Positions 50,641 to 59,483 of a stretch of 64,000 nt of DNA are shown here, piece after piece. A model generated the notes under the pieces. It was not told the DNA's origin and ran no database searches. It saw only the letters and a program-made list of their open reading frames with translations. The stretch lies in assembly GCA_964421565.1 (NCBI GenBank), contig CAYQXJ010000009.1, positions 85,123 to 149,122 on the forward strand, written 5' to 3'. Made by a program: the position numbers and the translations under genes. Position 1 is the first letter of the stretch. Each line of letters opens with the position of its first letter. The stretch is from CAYQXJ01 sp964421565 (lineage in GTDB: Bacteria; Planctomycetota; Brocadiia; SM23-32).

Positions 50641-51984
50641 ATGTTTCACCGCGTGTTCCTGCCCCAACTCGGACAGACGATGGAGGAAGGCACCATCGAA
50701 CGCTGGGTCAAAGAGGAGGGCGAACAGGTTGCCAAGGGCGACATTCTCTACGAGCTGACAACCGATAAGGCGACCCTGGAGGTCGAGGCATTTGCCGAAG
50801 GCGTTCTGCGGAAGATTCTGGTGGGGGAAGGGGAAACCGTAGAGGTGAACACACTCGTGGCCGTCATCGGCGATCCGGGGGAGGAGATACCCCAGGAGTT
50901 TCTGGATGCGCAAGCAGCACGCCCGGCGGCCCCTGATGTGGAGGTTGCGGCAGCCGGGGCCGAGCCTGCGGCGAGCATCGTTCAGTCGGTGCCCGGAGCT
51001 GCGCCGCAGCAGGCGGAACGTAGCTTCGCTTCGCCCCGTGCCCGCAAGTTAGCCCGCGAATTGCGAGTGCCGCTGCGGGCCGTGTCCGGATCAGGCCCAC
51101 AAGGAAGGGTGATCGAGCGTGATGTGCGCGAGTTCGCGGCCCAGGCGGACGAAGTGCCGCACACCCCGACGGCACGGGAGGCCGCCTTTGCGCATGAGGT
51201 GAGCCTGGTGCAAGTCGTAGAGCAGGTCGGCGGTCGCCGTGTGCGCGAAGCCGATGTCGTCGCGGCTGCGAGTTCCGGACGGCCGGGGCTGGCGAGGGCG
51301 CAGGGAGCGGGGCGCAGGGTGGAGCTTACTCCGATGCGCAGGACCATTGCCGAGCGGATGGCGCGCTCGAAACAAACCGTGCCCCACTTCTACCTGGTCG
51401 GCGAGGTACAGATGGCCCGAGCCCGCGAACTGGCACGGGAAGTGACCGGGGAATCGGGGAAGAAGGTGACGTTGACGGCGGTGTTGGTGCGGGCCATCGG
51501 GCAGGCTCTCCGGATGCACGAGCGCGTGAACGCACGGTTCGATGGCGAGGCTGTCGTGCTGAACAAGGAATGCAATGTGGGCGTTGCCGTTGCGGTGGAC
51601 GATGGGCTGTTCGTGCCGGTTATCCGCACTGCTGAGCGTAAGCCGCTGCCCCTCATAGCTGAGGAACTACGCGTCCTGGCGGCTGCTGCGCGGGAAGGGC
51701 GCCTGCTGCCCGAGCAGTACGAGGGCGGGTCGGTGACGGTCAGTAATCTGGGGATGTTCGGAGTGGACTGCTTTCTGCCGATCATAAACCCACCGGAAAG
51801 CTGCATCGTGGGCGTCGGTGCGGTCAAGGAGCAGGCGATCGTCGTCGATGGGGGCATTCGCATCGAGCCGGTCATGCAGATGTCGATCAGCGCCGACCAC
51901 CGGGCGATCGACGGCGTGGCGGCGGCGGAGTTTTTCCGTTCCGTAAAGGAGACGCTGGAGGCGCCGCAGACCTTGCGCGGCTGA
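50641..51984 (+). CDS. 2-oxo acid dehydrogenase E2 component (dihydrolipoamide acyltransferase)
   Basis: 447 residues. A lipoyl domain (1-78) carries the lipoylated lysine in TTDKATLEV. A peripheral subunit-binding domain follows (FASPRARKLARELRVPL, to ~165) and a second, degenerate copy (~175-210, READVVAAA). The catalytic acyltransferase domain has the H-x3-D-G motif in SADHRAIDG. No E1 or E3 gene lies nearby, so the partner subunits are encoded elsewhere; pyruvate versus branched-chain specificity is not decidable. Confidence 0.9.
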   Translation: MFHRVFLPQLGQTMEEGTIERWVKEEGEQVAKGDILYELTTDKATLEVEAFAEGVLRKILVGEGETVEVNTLVAVIGDPGEEIPQEFLDAQAARPAAPDVEVAAAGAEPAASIVQSVPGAAPQQAERSFASPRARKLARELRVPLRAVSGSGPQGRVIERDVREFAAQADEVPHTPTAREAAFAHEVSLVQVVEQVGGRRVREADVVAAASSGRPGLARAQGAGRRVELTPMRRTIAERMARSKQTVPHFYLVGEVQMARARELAREVTGESGKKVTLTAVLVRAIGQALRMHERVNARFDGEAVVLNKECNVGVAVAVDDGLFVPVIRTAERKPLPLIAEELRVLAAAAREGRLLPEQYEGGSVTVSNLGMFGVDCFLPIINPPESCIVGVGAVKEQAIVVDGGIRIEPVMQMSISADHRAIDGVAAAEFFRSVKETLEAPQTLRG

Positions 51985-51999
51985 GAAGCGGGGCTGCCG

Positions 52000-52872
52000 T
52001 TACATGACCACCTTGTTGAGGGGGTATTCGATGATCCCTTCGGCGCCGGCGCGCTTGAGCTTGGGGATCAGCTCGCGGGCCACTTTCTCCTCCAGCACAG
52101 TCTCCACGGCGTAGCCCGACCCGTTCGCCAGGTCGTTCACCGTCGGGTTGCGCAGCGCCGGAAGAAGCGAGAGGACGTTCTGCAGAGCATCGGTCGGAAC
52201 GTTCATCTTCAGGCCCACCATGCTCTTGCTCACCACGGCGCCCTGCAAGAGCATGGCCAGGTTCTCGATTTTCGTGCGTTTCCACTCGTCGCCCCAGGCC
52301 GCGTGCGACGCAATCAACTGTGTAACGCTGGTCATAACGGTGTCCACGATGCGGAGACCGTTTGCCTCCAGGCTTGCGCCCGTCTCCGTTAGTTCTACGA
52401 TGGCGTCCACCAGGTCGGGCACCTTGGTTTCGGTGGCGCCGTGGCTGAACTCAACGCGGGCCCCTATATTGCGCTCGGCAAGGAACTTCTTGGTCACGTT
52501 GACCAGTTCGGTGCTTACGGATTTTCCCTCCAGGTCGTGCACCGAACGAATGGTGGAGTCCTCGTGCACGGCTACGACCCATCGGATGGGCACCAGTTCC
52601 TGCTTGGCATAGACCAGGTCGGCGACAGCGACCACGTCGCTCCCATTCTCCGCGACCCAGTCGGCGCCTGTCAATCCGGCGTCCAGGGAGCCCTTCTCTA
52701 CAAAGCGCGACATGTCCTGCGGGCGGATGAGCCGGGCGCTGATCTGCTCGTCATCGATGGCGGGGTAGTAGGAACGGCTGCTTGTCTTCACCCGGTAGCC
52801 GGCCCTGGCCATGAGTTCCACCGTGGACACCTGCAGGCTGCCTTTGGGTATGCCGAAGGTCAGATTCTTCAT
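52000..52872 (-). CDS. hisG: ATP phosphoribosyltransferase, long form
   Basis: 290 residues, the long hexameric form with the C-terminal regulatory domain. The first step of histidine synthesis, joining ATP and PRPP. Motifs: FGIPKGSLQ, the LTGADWV strand and DAIVELTETGASL (PRPP loop). The ATG at 52872 fits the usual N-terminus; the frame is open to 52989 without conservation. It is last in the nusA run and converges with the E2 gene, 15 bp away. No other his gene is near. Confidence 0.94.
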   Translation of the reverse strand: MKNLTFGIPKGSLQVSTVELMARAGYRVKTSSRSYYPAIDDEQISARLIRPQDMSRFVEKGSLDAGLTGADWVAENGSDVVAVADLVYAKQELVPIRWVVAVHEDSTIRSVHDLEGKSVSTELVNVTKKFLAERNIGARVEFSHGATETKVPDLVDAIVELTETGASLEANGLRIVDTVMTSVTQLIASHAAWGDEWKRTKIENLAMLLQGAVVSKSMVGLKMNVPTDALQNVLSLLPALRNPTVNDLANGSGYAVETVLEEKVARELIPKLKRAGAEGIIEYPLNKVVM

Positions 52873-52924
52873 GGTTTGTTCTCGAAGGTGGGGATCGGTG
52901 AGGTGTTGGCGCAGAGGGCGCGCC

Positions 52925-53590
52925 TCACTGGCTGGAGGGACAGTGTGGGGCCAGCGGGCAGTCAGTGCAGCCCGGTTCCTCCGGCGCACACAGCTTGCCG
53001 GCGTGGTCGGCGAAGAACATGTGCAGGGCGGTATAGAGTTCGGGTTCGAACAGGCGTGTCACGGCCCTTTGGTTCCGGATCGTGGGCCGCTCGTTCTCCA
53101 GCATGCCGAGTCGGTAACACATGCGTGCGGCTTCGGCGGAGAGCGGGAGCACCGAGATACCGAGGCTCAGCAGCAGTACCTGGTCTGCCATGTCGCGCTG
53201 GACCATAGGCAGGCTTTGCAGGCAACTGCGCGCCTGGGCGGCTGTTAGATCGGCCAGGAAGTCCATCTCAAGCTGGCTGCGCCTATCGTAGAGTTCTCGC
53301 AGCAGCCACACCAACTGTTCGGCGCCGACCCTGGCCCAGTTCGTGCCGGGAAGCACGCTCATCAACTCCGCCGGATGGCTCACACGCACCTCGTTCCAAT
53401 CCACGAATCTACGTTTCAGACTGCGCAGGGCGCGTGTGCTCTGGCCAACACTGGTACGCTGGCCGAAGACACTGAGGATAAGCTGCTCGAGCGCTGAGCG
53501 CTGCTTGCGGTTCTTCAGCGGTCCGTACTTCTCAATCGCGCACTGGCGGACGCGGTCCGCCTGCTTCTTCAGTTTCTTCTGCTGCAGCAT
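52925..53590 (-). CDS. Endonuclease III-like HhH-GPD protein, catalytic residues replaced
   Basis: 221 residues. Helical HhH-GPD fold with a C-terminal [4Fe-4S] site C-x6-C-x2-C-x5-C (Cys 201, 208, 211, 217) as in endonuclease III. In the hairpin (endonuclease III LPGVGRKTA) the sequence is LPMVQRDMAD, so the hairpin glycines are lost and the catalytic Lys is Asp133. The catalytic Asp segment (VDTHV) is LSAEA (Ser151). It may bind DNA without glycosylase/lyase activity, or be a distinct subfamily. It follows rbfA by 46 bp on the same strand. Confidence 0.8.
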   Translation of the reverse strand: MLQQKKLKKQADRVRQCAIEKYGPLKNRKQRSALEQLILSVFGQRTSVGQSTRALRSLKRRFVDWNEVRVSHPAELMSVLPGTNWARVGAEQLVWLLRELYDRRSQLEMDFLADLTAAQARSCLQSLPMVQRDMADQVLLLSLGISVLPLSAEAARMCYRLGMLENERPTIRNQRAVTRLFEPELYTALHMFFADHAGKLCAPEEPGCTDCPLAPHCPSSQ

Positions 53591-53636
53591 GCAGCGGCCC
53601 CTCTGTCCTGGTTCGGGTGTTCTGTGGCTGTTCGGC

Positions 53637-53999
53637 CTACGGCCGGAACTCGCGGTCTTCCTTGCGCGCCTTCTCTATCAGCGCCTCCAGCCGCATTGCT
53701 TCGCGCACTTCAGTGTCCTCTGAGAAGCTAAGCACCGGGGTGTAGCGCAGTTCCAGGCGCTTGCCGATCAGTCCCTGCACGTAACCTCGCGCGTGGGTAA
53801 GCGCGCTGAGCGTCTGGTCGGTGGCCTTCTGCCCCCCGTGCACGGTGAGTAGCACCTGGGCGGAGCGCTGGTCCTCGCTCAGTTCTACACGGGTCACCGT
53901 GCAGAAGCCTGCTCGCGGGTCTTTGATCTCATGCAGCAGTATATTGCTCAGCTCCCGCCGCAGCAGCTCCTCAACGCGTTTCTTCTTCCTGGGGTTCAT
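53637..53999 (-). CDS. rbfA: 30S ribosome-binding factor A
   Basis: 120 residues, the usual size. KKRVEELLRRELSNIL opening, the KDPRAGFCTVTRVELSEDQRSAQVL motif and the RYTPVLSF segment are typical. It assists late 30S maturation. Gene order nusA-infB-DUF503-rbfA is conserved in many bacteria. Confidence 0.94.
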   Translation of the reverse strand: MNPRKKKRVEELLRRELSNILLHEIKDPRAGFCTVTRVELSEDQRSAQVLLTVHGGQKATDQTLSALTHARGYVQGLIGKRLELRYTPVLSFSEDTEVREAMRLEALIEKARKEDREFRP

Positions 54000-54025
54000 G
54001 ATGGCGGGCGGTGTTAGGAGTATCT

Positions 54026-54307
54026 TCAGTGTATCTCGATGGAATAGTCCACCAGCCGCGCCGCTGGGAAGGTCCGCACCATGTCCACCAGCTTCGCCAG
54101 TGAGCTATCCAGGTAGCGGGTATCATTGGCCACCTGTGCAACGCCCAGCGTTGCACTCTGGATGAAATCATGCGCGTCGATCTCGGCGACGCTTACGTTA
54201 AACTTTTTGCGGATTCGGCTCTTCAAGCTGGAGATCACGCGCCGCTTATCCTTCAGGCTGCGGGCGCCAGCCAGCGAAATGCGCAGCTCGCACGTTCCGA
54301 CGATCAT
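54026..54307 (-). CDS. DUF503 (YlxP-like) protein
   Basis: 93 residues. MIVGTCELRISLAGARSLKDKR and the ending VDYSIEIH are typical of DUF503, a small family regularly found between infB and rbfA. Its function is unknown; the location suggests a translation or ribosome-assembly role. It starts 9 bp after the infB stop. Confidence 0.9.
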   Translation of the reverse strand: MIVGTCELRISLAGARSLKDKRRVISSLKSRIRKKFNVSVAEIDAHDFIQSATLGVAQVANDTRYLDSSLAKLVDMVRTFPAARLVDYSIEIH

Positions 54308-54316
54308 GTGCGTTGC

Positions 54317-56590
54317 CTAGCTGGGCCCTCCACTGCCGCTCGGGGTGAGGGTGCGCTTGACGCTTATCATCCGGAAGCATTCGATCACGTCACCGACCTG
54401 TACGTCATTGAATCCCTCTATGTTCATGCCGCACTCACGGCCGCTAACTACTTCGCGCACATCGTTCTTCTCCTGGCGTAGCGAAGCGAGGGAGCCCTCG
54501 TGCAGCACTTCGCCGTCGCGCAGGACGCGCACTCGTGCGTTGCGCCGTATCACGCCTTGGGAGACGTAGCACCCGGCAATGGTGCCGTATCGGCTTATCT
54601 GGAATGTGGCGCGCACCTCGGCCAGCCCGAGCCTCTCTTCCCGTTTCTCCGGCTCGAGCATGCCTTCCAGAGCGGCGTGGATGTGTTCGGTCACATCATA
54701 TATGACGTCGTAATGCAGGAGTTCCACCCCGTGCTCAGCGGCCATCTCGCGCACCTTCTCGTCTTCGTGCACGCGGAAGGCCACGATCACTGCGTCGGAT
54801 GCCTCCGCCAGCAGGATGTCGCTACTGTTGACGGGGCCCACGGCGCTGTGCACGATCTTGATGGACGCCTCTTCGGTGTTGATACGGCTGATGGTCTTGA
54901 CCAGGGGGTCCAGCGTGCCCTGCACGTCGGCCTTCAGGATCACGTTGAGCTGGGTAGCCTCGCCCGCCTGGATGCTCTCATACAGGTTTTCCAACGTCAC
55001 GCGGCGACGGTCCTGCAAACGGTGTTTGCGCAGTTGAAGCTGCTTCTCTTCCGCAACTTGCCGGGCGGTGTCGAGTTGCTCGACGACGACAAACGTGTCG
55101 CCGGCTTCGGGCACCTGATTCAGGCCGCTCAGGGAGACGGGTTGGCCCGGAACGGCCTGCTCGACCTCATTGCCGCGGTCGTCGTACATGGCGCGCACCG
55201 AGCCGTAGGCATTTCCGCAGACCAGGATGTCGCCCCGATGCAAGGTGCCGGTCTGCACGATGGCGTCCGTTACGGCACCGCGGCCGGGCTCCATGCGTGC
55301 CTCCAGCACGGCGCCGGTGGCAGGCCTGTTTGGATTGGCTCGCGCTTCAAGCAGTTCGGCCTCAAGCGTGATGCGCTCCAGCAGTTCTTCGATACCTTCC
55401 CCGGTGATGGCACTTACGTCTACGAAGCCTGTCTCGCCTCCCCATTCCTCAGCGTTTAGTTCGAGGCCCGCAAGCTGCTGGCGGACGCGCATGGGGTTCG
55501 CATCGCCCTTATCCACCTTGTTGACCGCGACGACGATGGGCACTTCGGCCGCTCGCGCGTGGTCTACCGCCTCGATAGTCTGAGGCATCACGCCATCGTC
55601 GGCGGCCACGACCAGCACCACCAGGTCGGTAACTTGCGCCCCTCTGGCTCGCATGGCCGTGAACGCCTCGTGGCCTGGCGTATCAACGAAGGTAAGGGTG
55701 TGGCCATCGTACTCTACCTGCCAGGCGGCGATATCCTGAGTGATGCCGCCCGCCTCACTCTCGGCAACCCGCGTGTGGCGTATCTGGTCGAGGATAGACG
55801 TCTTGCCGTGGTCCACGTGGCCCAGAAGGGTGACCACTGGGGGGCGGGGCTCCATGTCCTCGGGTTTGTCTTCGGGCAAGGACTCCAGCAAAACGTCCTC
55901 TGCGGACTTCGGTTCTGTCAAGGTGATCTCGACCTCATGTTCAAGGCCGATCAACTGCACGACTTCGTCACTGAGCGTGGCGTTGATGTTGGCGCGGACG
56001 CCGTGCTCGAACATCAGGCTCCTTATGATCTCGTTGGCCGGAACACCGAGCCGCTCGGACAGATCGCGCACGGTGACGGGAGACTCCATCTCCACATGGG
56101 TCTCTTTCTTCTTCTTCGGCGGCCGGCCAGGGCGCCGAAAGACAATTGTGCGCTTCTTGATCTCCGTCTGGTCTTCTCCCTCCTGTTCGGCGCGTCGGCG
56201 GCGTGCCTTCTCACGGCGCGCATGGGCAGGCTTGGGAGGGGGAACAGGCATGTCCTCCTCTTCCTGCTCGGTGGACGGGGGGCGCCGGGAGCCCTTCGGC
56301 GCAGGGGGGGGGACGGGTTTGACATCGCGGGTAGATGGGAGGGCCGACTTCTTCCGCTCGGGGGGTGCTTCCGCCTTCGGTTTTTTCGCCTTGGGGGCAG
56401 AGGTGGATCGCTGTTTTGGTTTGTAGAGCTTGATTGCTGTCTTGCGGAGCTCTTCGGCCACGTCGGGCGGAACGGCGTTCGAATGGTGCGTGATATCCTT
56501 GTAGCCGGCCCGCTGGCAAATCTGGATTAGCTCTCCACTTCCGATCCCGAGGGCCTTGGCGATCTCGTAAATCTTGACGTTATCTGACAC
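54317..56590 (-). CDS. infB: Translation initiation factor IF-2
   Basis: About 757 residues. An N-terminal IF2_N domain (KIYEIAKALGIGSGELIQ), a Lys/Pro/Arg-rich linker, then the G domain with GHVDHGKTS, DTPGHEAF and NKVDK, and the C-terminal tRNA-binding domains. The start is chosen at GTG 56590 because GGTGG lies 5 bases upstream and homologues start just there; upstream GTG and TTG codons to 56602 are alternatives. It brings fMet-tRNA to the 30S subunit. Confidence 0.95.
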   Translation of the reverse strand: MSDNVKIYEIAKALGIGSGELIQICQRAGYKDITHHSNAVPPDVAEELRKTAIKLYKPKQRSTSAPKAKKPKAEAPPERKKSALPSTRDVKPVPPPAPKGSRRPPSTEQEEEDMPVPPPKPAHARREKARRRRAEQEGEDQTEIKKRTIVFRRPGRPPKKKKETHVEMESPVTVRDLSERLGVPANEIIRSLMFEHGVRANINATLSDEVVQLIGLEHEVEITLTEPKSAEDVLLESLPEDKPEDMEPRPPVVTLLGHVDHGKTSILDQIRHTRVAESEAGGITQDIAAWQVEYDGHTLTFVDTPGHEAFTAMRARGAQVTDLVVLVVAADDGVMPQTIEAVDHARAAEVPIVVAVNKVDKGDANPMRVRQQLAGLELNAEEWGGETGFVDVSAITGEGIEELLERITLEAELLEARANPNRPATGAVLEARMEPGRGAVTDAIVQTGTLHRGDILVCGNAYGSVRAMYDDRGNEVEQAVPGQPVSLSGLNQVPEAGDTFVVVEQLDTARQVAEEKQLQLRKHRLQDRRRVTLENLYESIQAGEATQLNVILKADVQGTLDPLVKTISRINTEEASIKIVHSAVGPVNSSDILLAEASDAVIVAFRVHEDEKVREMAAEHGVELLHYDVIYDVTEHIHAALEGMLEPEKREERLGLAEVRATFQISRYGTIAGCYVSQGVIRRNARVRVLRDGEVLHEGSLASLRQEKNDVREVVSGRECGMNIEGFNDVQVGDVIECFRMISVKRTLTPSGSGGPS

Positions 56591-56688
56591 CTGCACCACC
56601 AATCGAGTTACAGAACTGTCTCATGAACCGGACTGCACAGCTTCCCGCAGCCAGCGTCGGGGCGCGGCCGCGCTGGCAGAGGGGCAAG

Positions 56689-57789
<1,101 letters not shown>

Positions 57790-57898
57790 TTCGCTTCACC
57801 CGGAACAAAAAAGGTGCTCAGCCCTTTGCCGACCAAGCGGAGCTTGGCCCAAATCCTAACGAAGGCTCACGGGCATCACACCGGTACCTTGCCGCTCA

Positions 57899-57916
57899 GC
57901 GCAGCGTTTGCTGCGC
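57899..57916. other. Hairpin in the nusA leader
   Basis: GCGCAGC-gttt-GCTGCGC, a perfect 7-bp stem with a 4-base loop, in the ~175-base leader between the nusA promoter and start. The remaining 57790-58082 gap shows no gene. It could be a leader control element or a pause hairpin. Confidence 0.4.
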
Positions 57917-57970
57917 ACGGGCCTACAACACTCCATGTCGGACGCGCACGACAACCCGCCGTTCAACCGT

Positions 57971-57999
57971 ATTGTATGCGGCACACGGCGCCCTGTCAA
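57971..57999 (-). promoter_or_regulatory. Promoter of the nusA-infB operon
   Basis: Minus-strand perfect TTGACA (57999-57994) and TACAAT (57976-57971) spaced exactly 17 bp, the strongest promoter match in the window. Confidence 0.75.
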
Positions 58000-58082
58000 G
58001 GAGAGAAGGGCACAAGTACACAACATCCCCCTGGCCGGTCTAACCGCTTGTGAACGGACCTATCCCAGATGTCCGCTGCGGT

Positions 58083-58655
58083 CTAATCGCCGGTCTCTGC
58101 CATTTCGGCAGCCACGCGGCTGCCGTACGATAGCGCGAAGTGAATCAGGAAGGCATAGGAAGCAACCGTCATGGCGACGGCTGACCAGAACAGGGTTGCC
58201 CCTGCGAAGGGCGAGGCGCGCCCCAGGGCTTTCAGAACAAGCAACAGGTAGCCCAATTCCGCCACTGCGACCTGGAGGCAGAACTTGGTTTTGCCCATCC
58301 AGTTGGCGCCTTCAACCTTGGTGGGGGTGGTTCTTGCATGCCGCACTGCCGTTACCATGAACTCTCGCGCCATGTTCAGCAACACCAGCCAGACGGGCAG
58401 TAGTGTGCCATCCGCGAGGACGAACAGCACGCTGAGAATCAGTATCTTATCCACTACGGGGTCCATTAGATTGCCCAAGCGGCTGCGGCACTCGAGCTTG
58501 CGCGCCAGGTAGCCGTCGAGCCAATCGCTGAGGGCCGCCGCGTTGAACAGGGCCCAGGCCGCCCCAAGCAGCAAGGGATGCTCGCCGTACGACGCCGCAA
58601 CCAGCAAGGGCACACATGCCAGGCGAAACGCCGTTAAGATATTGGGCGCAGTCAT
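58083..58655 (-). CDS. pgsA: CDP-diacylglycerol-glycerol-3-phosphate 3-phosphatidyltransferase
   Basis: 190 residues with about five transmembrane helices. The CDP-alcohol phosphotransferase motif D-x2-D-G-x2-A-R-x8-G-x3-D-x3-D is complete (SDWLDGYLARK to MDPVVDK). It makes phosphatidylglycerol phosphate; other CDP-alcohol transferases share the motif, but N-terminal PNILTAFRL matches PgsA. Confidence 0.9.
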   Translation of the reverse strand: MTAPNILTAFRLACVPLLVAASYGEHPLLLGAAWALFNAAALSDWLDGYLARKLECRSRLGNLMDPVVDKILILSVLFVLADGTLLPVWLVLLNMAREFMVTAVRHARTTPTKVEGANWMGKTKFCLQVAVAELGYLLLVLKALGRASPFAGATLFWSAVAMTVASYAFLIHFALSYGSRVAAEMAETGD

Positions 58656-58790
58656 CGAGTCTCCACGGCTGACCCCGGGGCGCGGCGGCTGTCGGGTGCC
58701 ATCGCAAGCTGTGCGCAGAGGTGGAGGCCAGCGACCAGCTCAAAGGGGCGAGGCTCACGGTCCAAACTCAAGGCGCGATGGGGCGGATTC

Positions 58791-59483
58791 TCACCGCGCT
58801 TCGACGCCCGGTATGCGCTCGATGTCACGGGTGGTGATCGTCGCATGATGTTCGTAGTGCCACAGCCAGCCTCGGTCCCATTGGCCATTGCCGTTCAGGT
58901 CCACGAACGCGTCTCCCGGGTCCACTCGCCCGTTGCCGTTTAGATCCTCGTGGATGGGTTCATCATGGATCAGGAACGGCGCGTTGCCGCCCATGCGCTC
59001 TTCCATGTGGTCGTAGACGCGTAGCACGGCCGAGCCGGTGTCCAGCGCGGAGGGATGGGCGTTACCCCAGTTGCCCGGCAAGTACTTCGCAAACGGCAGC
59101 ATGGACCACAGGACGAGCACCGCACCGGTGAACACAACGGCATTCAACACGCCGACAATCGGCCCCCCGATGCGGTCCACCCAGCCCAGGCAGCGTACCT
59201 CGGGCTCCGCATAATGGACCTTCAGCAGGCGGCCCACAACGTATACGACCCCCAGGATGGTCGCGAACGATATTGCGCGGTAGTACTGGGGGGCGGGATG
59301 TCCGCCGCCGAGCATGGCCTCCAGGAACTTCGACATTGCGGGAGTGAACGTCATGGCGAACAGGAACGCTACGAAGTTGCGGGCCAGCGCATAGGTGCTG
59401 AAAAAGACGCCATCGCGTAAGCCCGAGTATGCCAGAAACAGCACCATTGCCAGGACGAACAGCAGGGCTAACGTGCTGGTCAT
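58791..59483 (-). CDS. CvpA-like membrane protein with EF-hand/dockerin-like loops
   Basis: 230 residues. Residues ~1-130 have four transmembrane helices as in CvpA/colicin V production family proteins (LRNFVAFLF-type second helix, GWVDRIGGPIVGVLNAV motif). The C-terminal ~90 residues are hydrophilic and carry two calcium-loop-like repeats, DLNGNGRVDPGD (180-191) and DLNGNGQWDRG (195-205), as in dockerin or EF-hand-like proteins. Start ATG 59483 overlaps the upstream stop as ATGA, so it is coupled to the GspE-like gene. Function unknown. Confidence 0.75.
   Translation of the reverse strand: MTSTLALLFVLAMVLFLAYSGLRDGVFFSTYALARNFVAFLFAMTFTPAMSKFLEAMLGGGHPAPQYYRAISFATILGVVYVVGRLLKVHYAEPEVRCLGWVDRIGGPIVGVLNAVVFTGAVLVLWSMLPFAKYLPGNWGNAHPSALDTGSAVLRVYDHMEERMGGNAPFLIHDEPIHEDLNGNGRVDPGDAFVDLNGNGQWDRGWLWHYEHHATITTRDIERIPGVEAR

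Noticed and set aside
54500..56530. Long plus-strand ORFs across infB
   Set aside because: Shadows of infB, which has complete G-domain motifs on the other strand.
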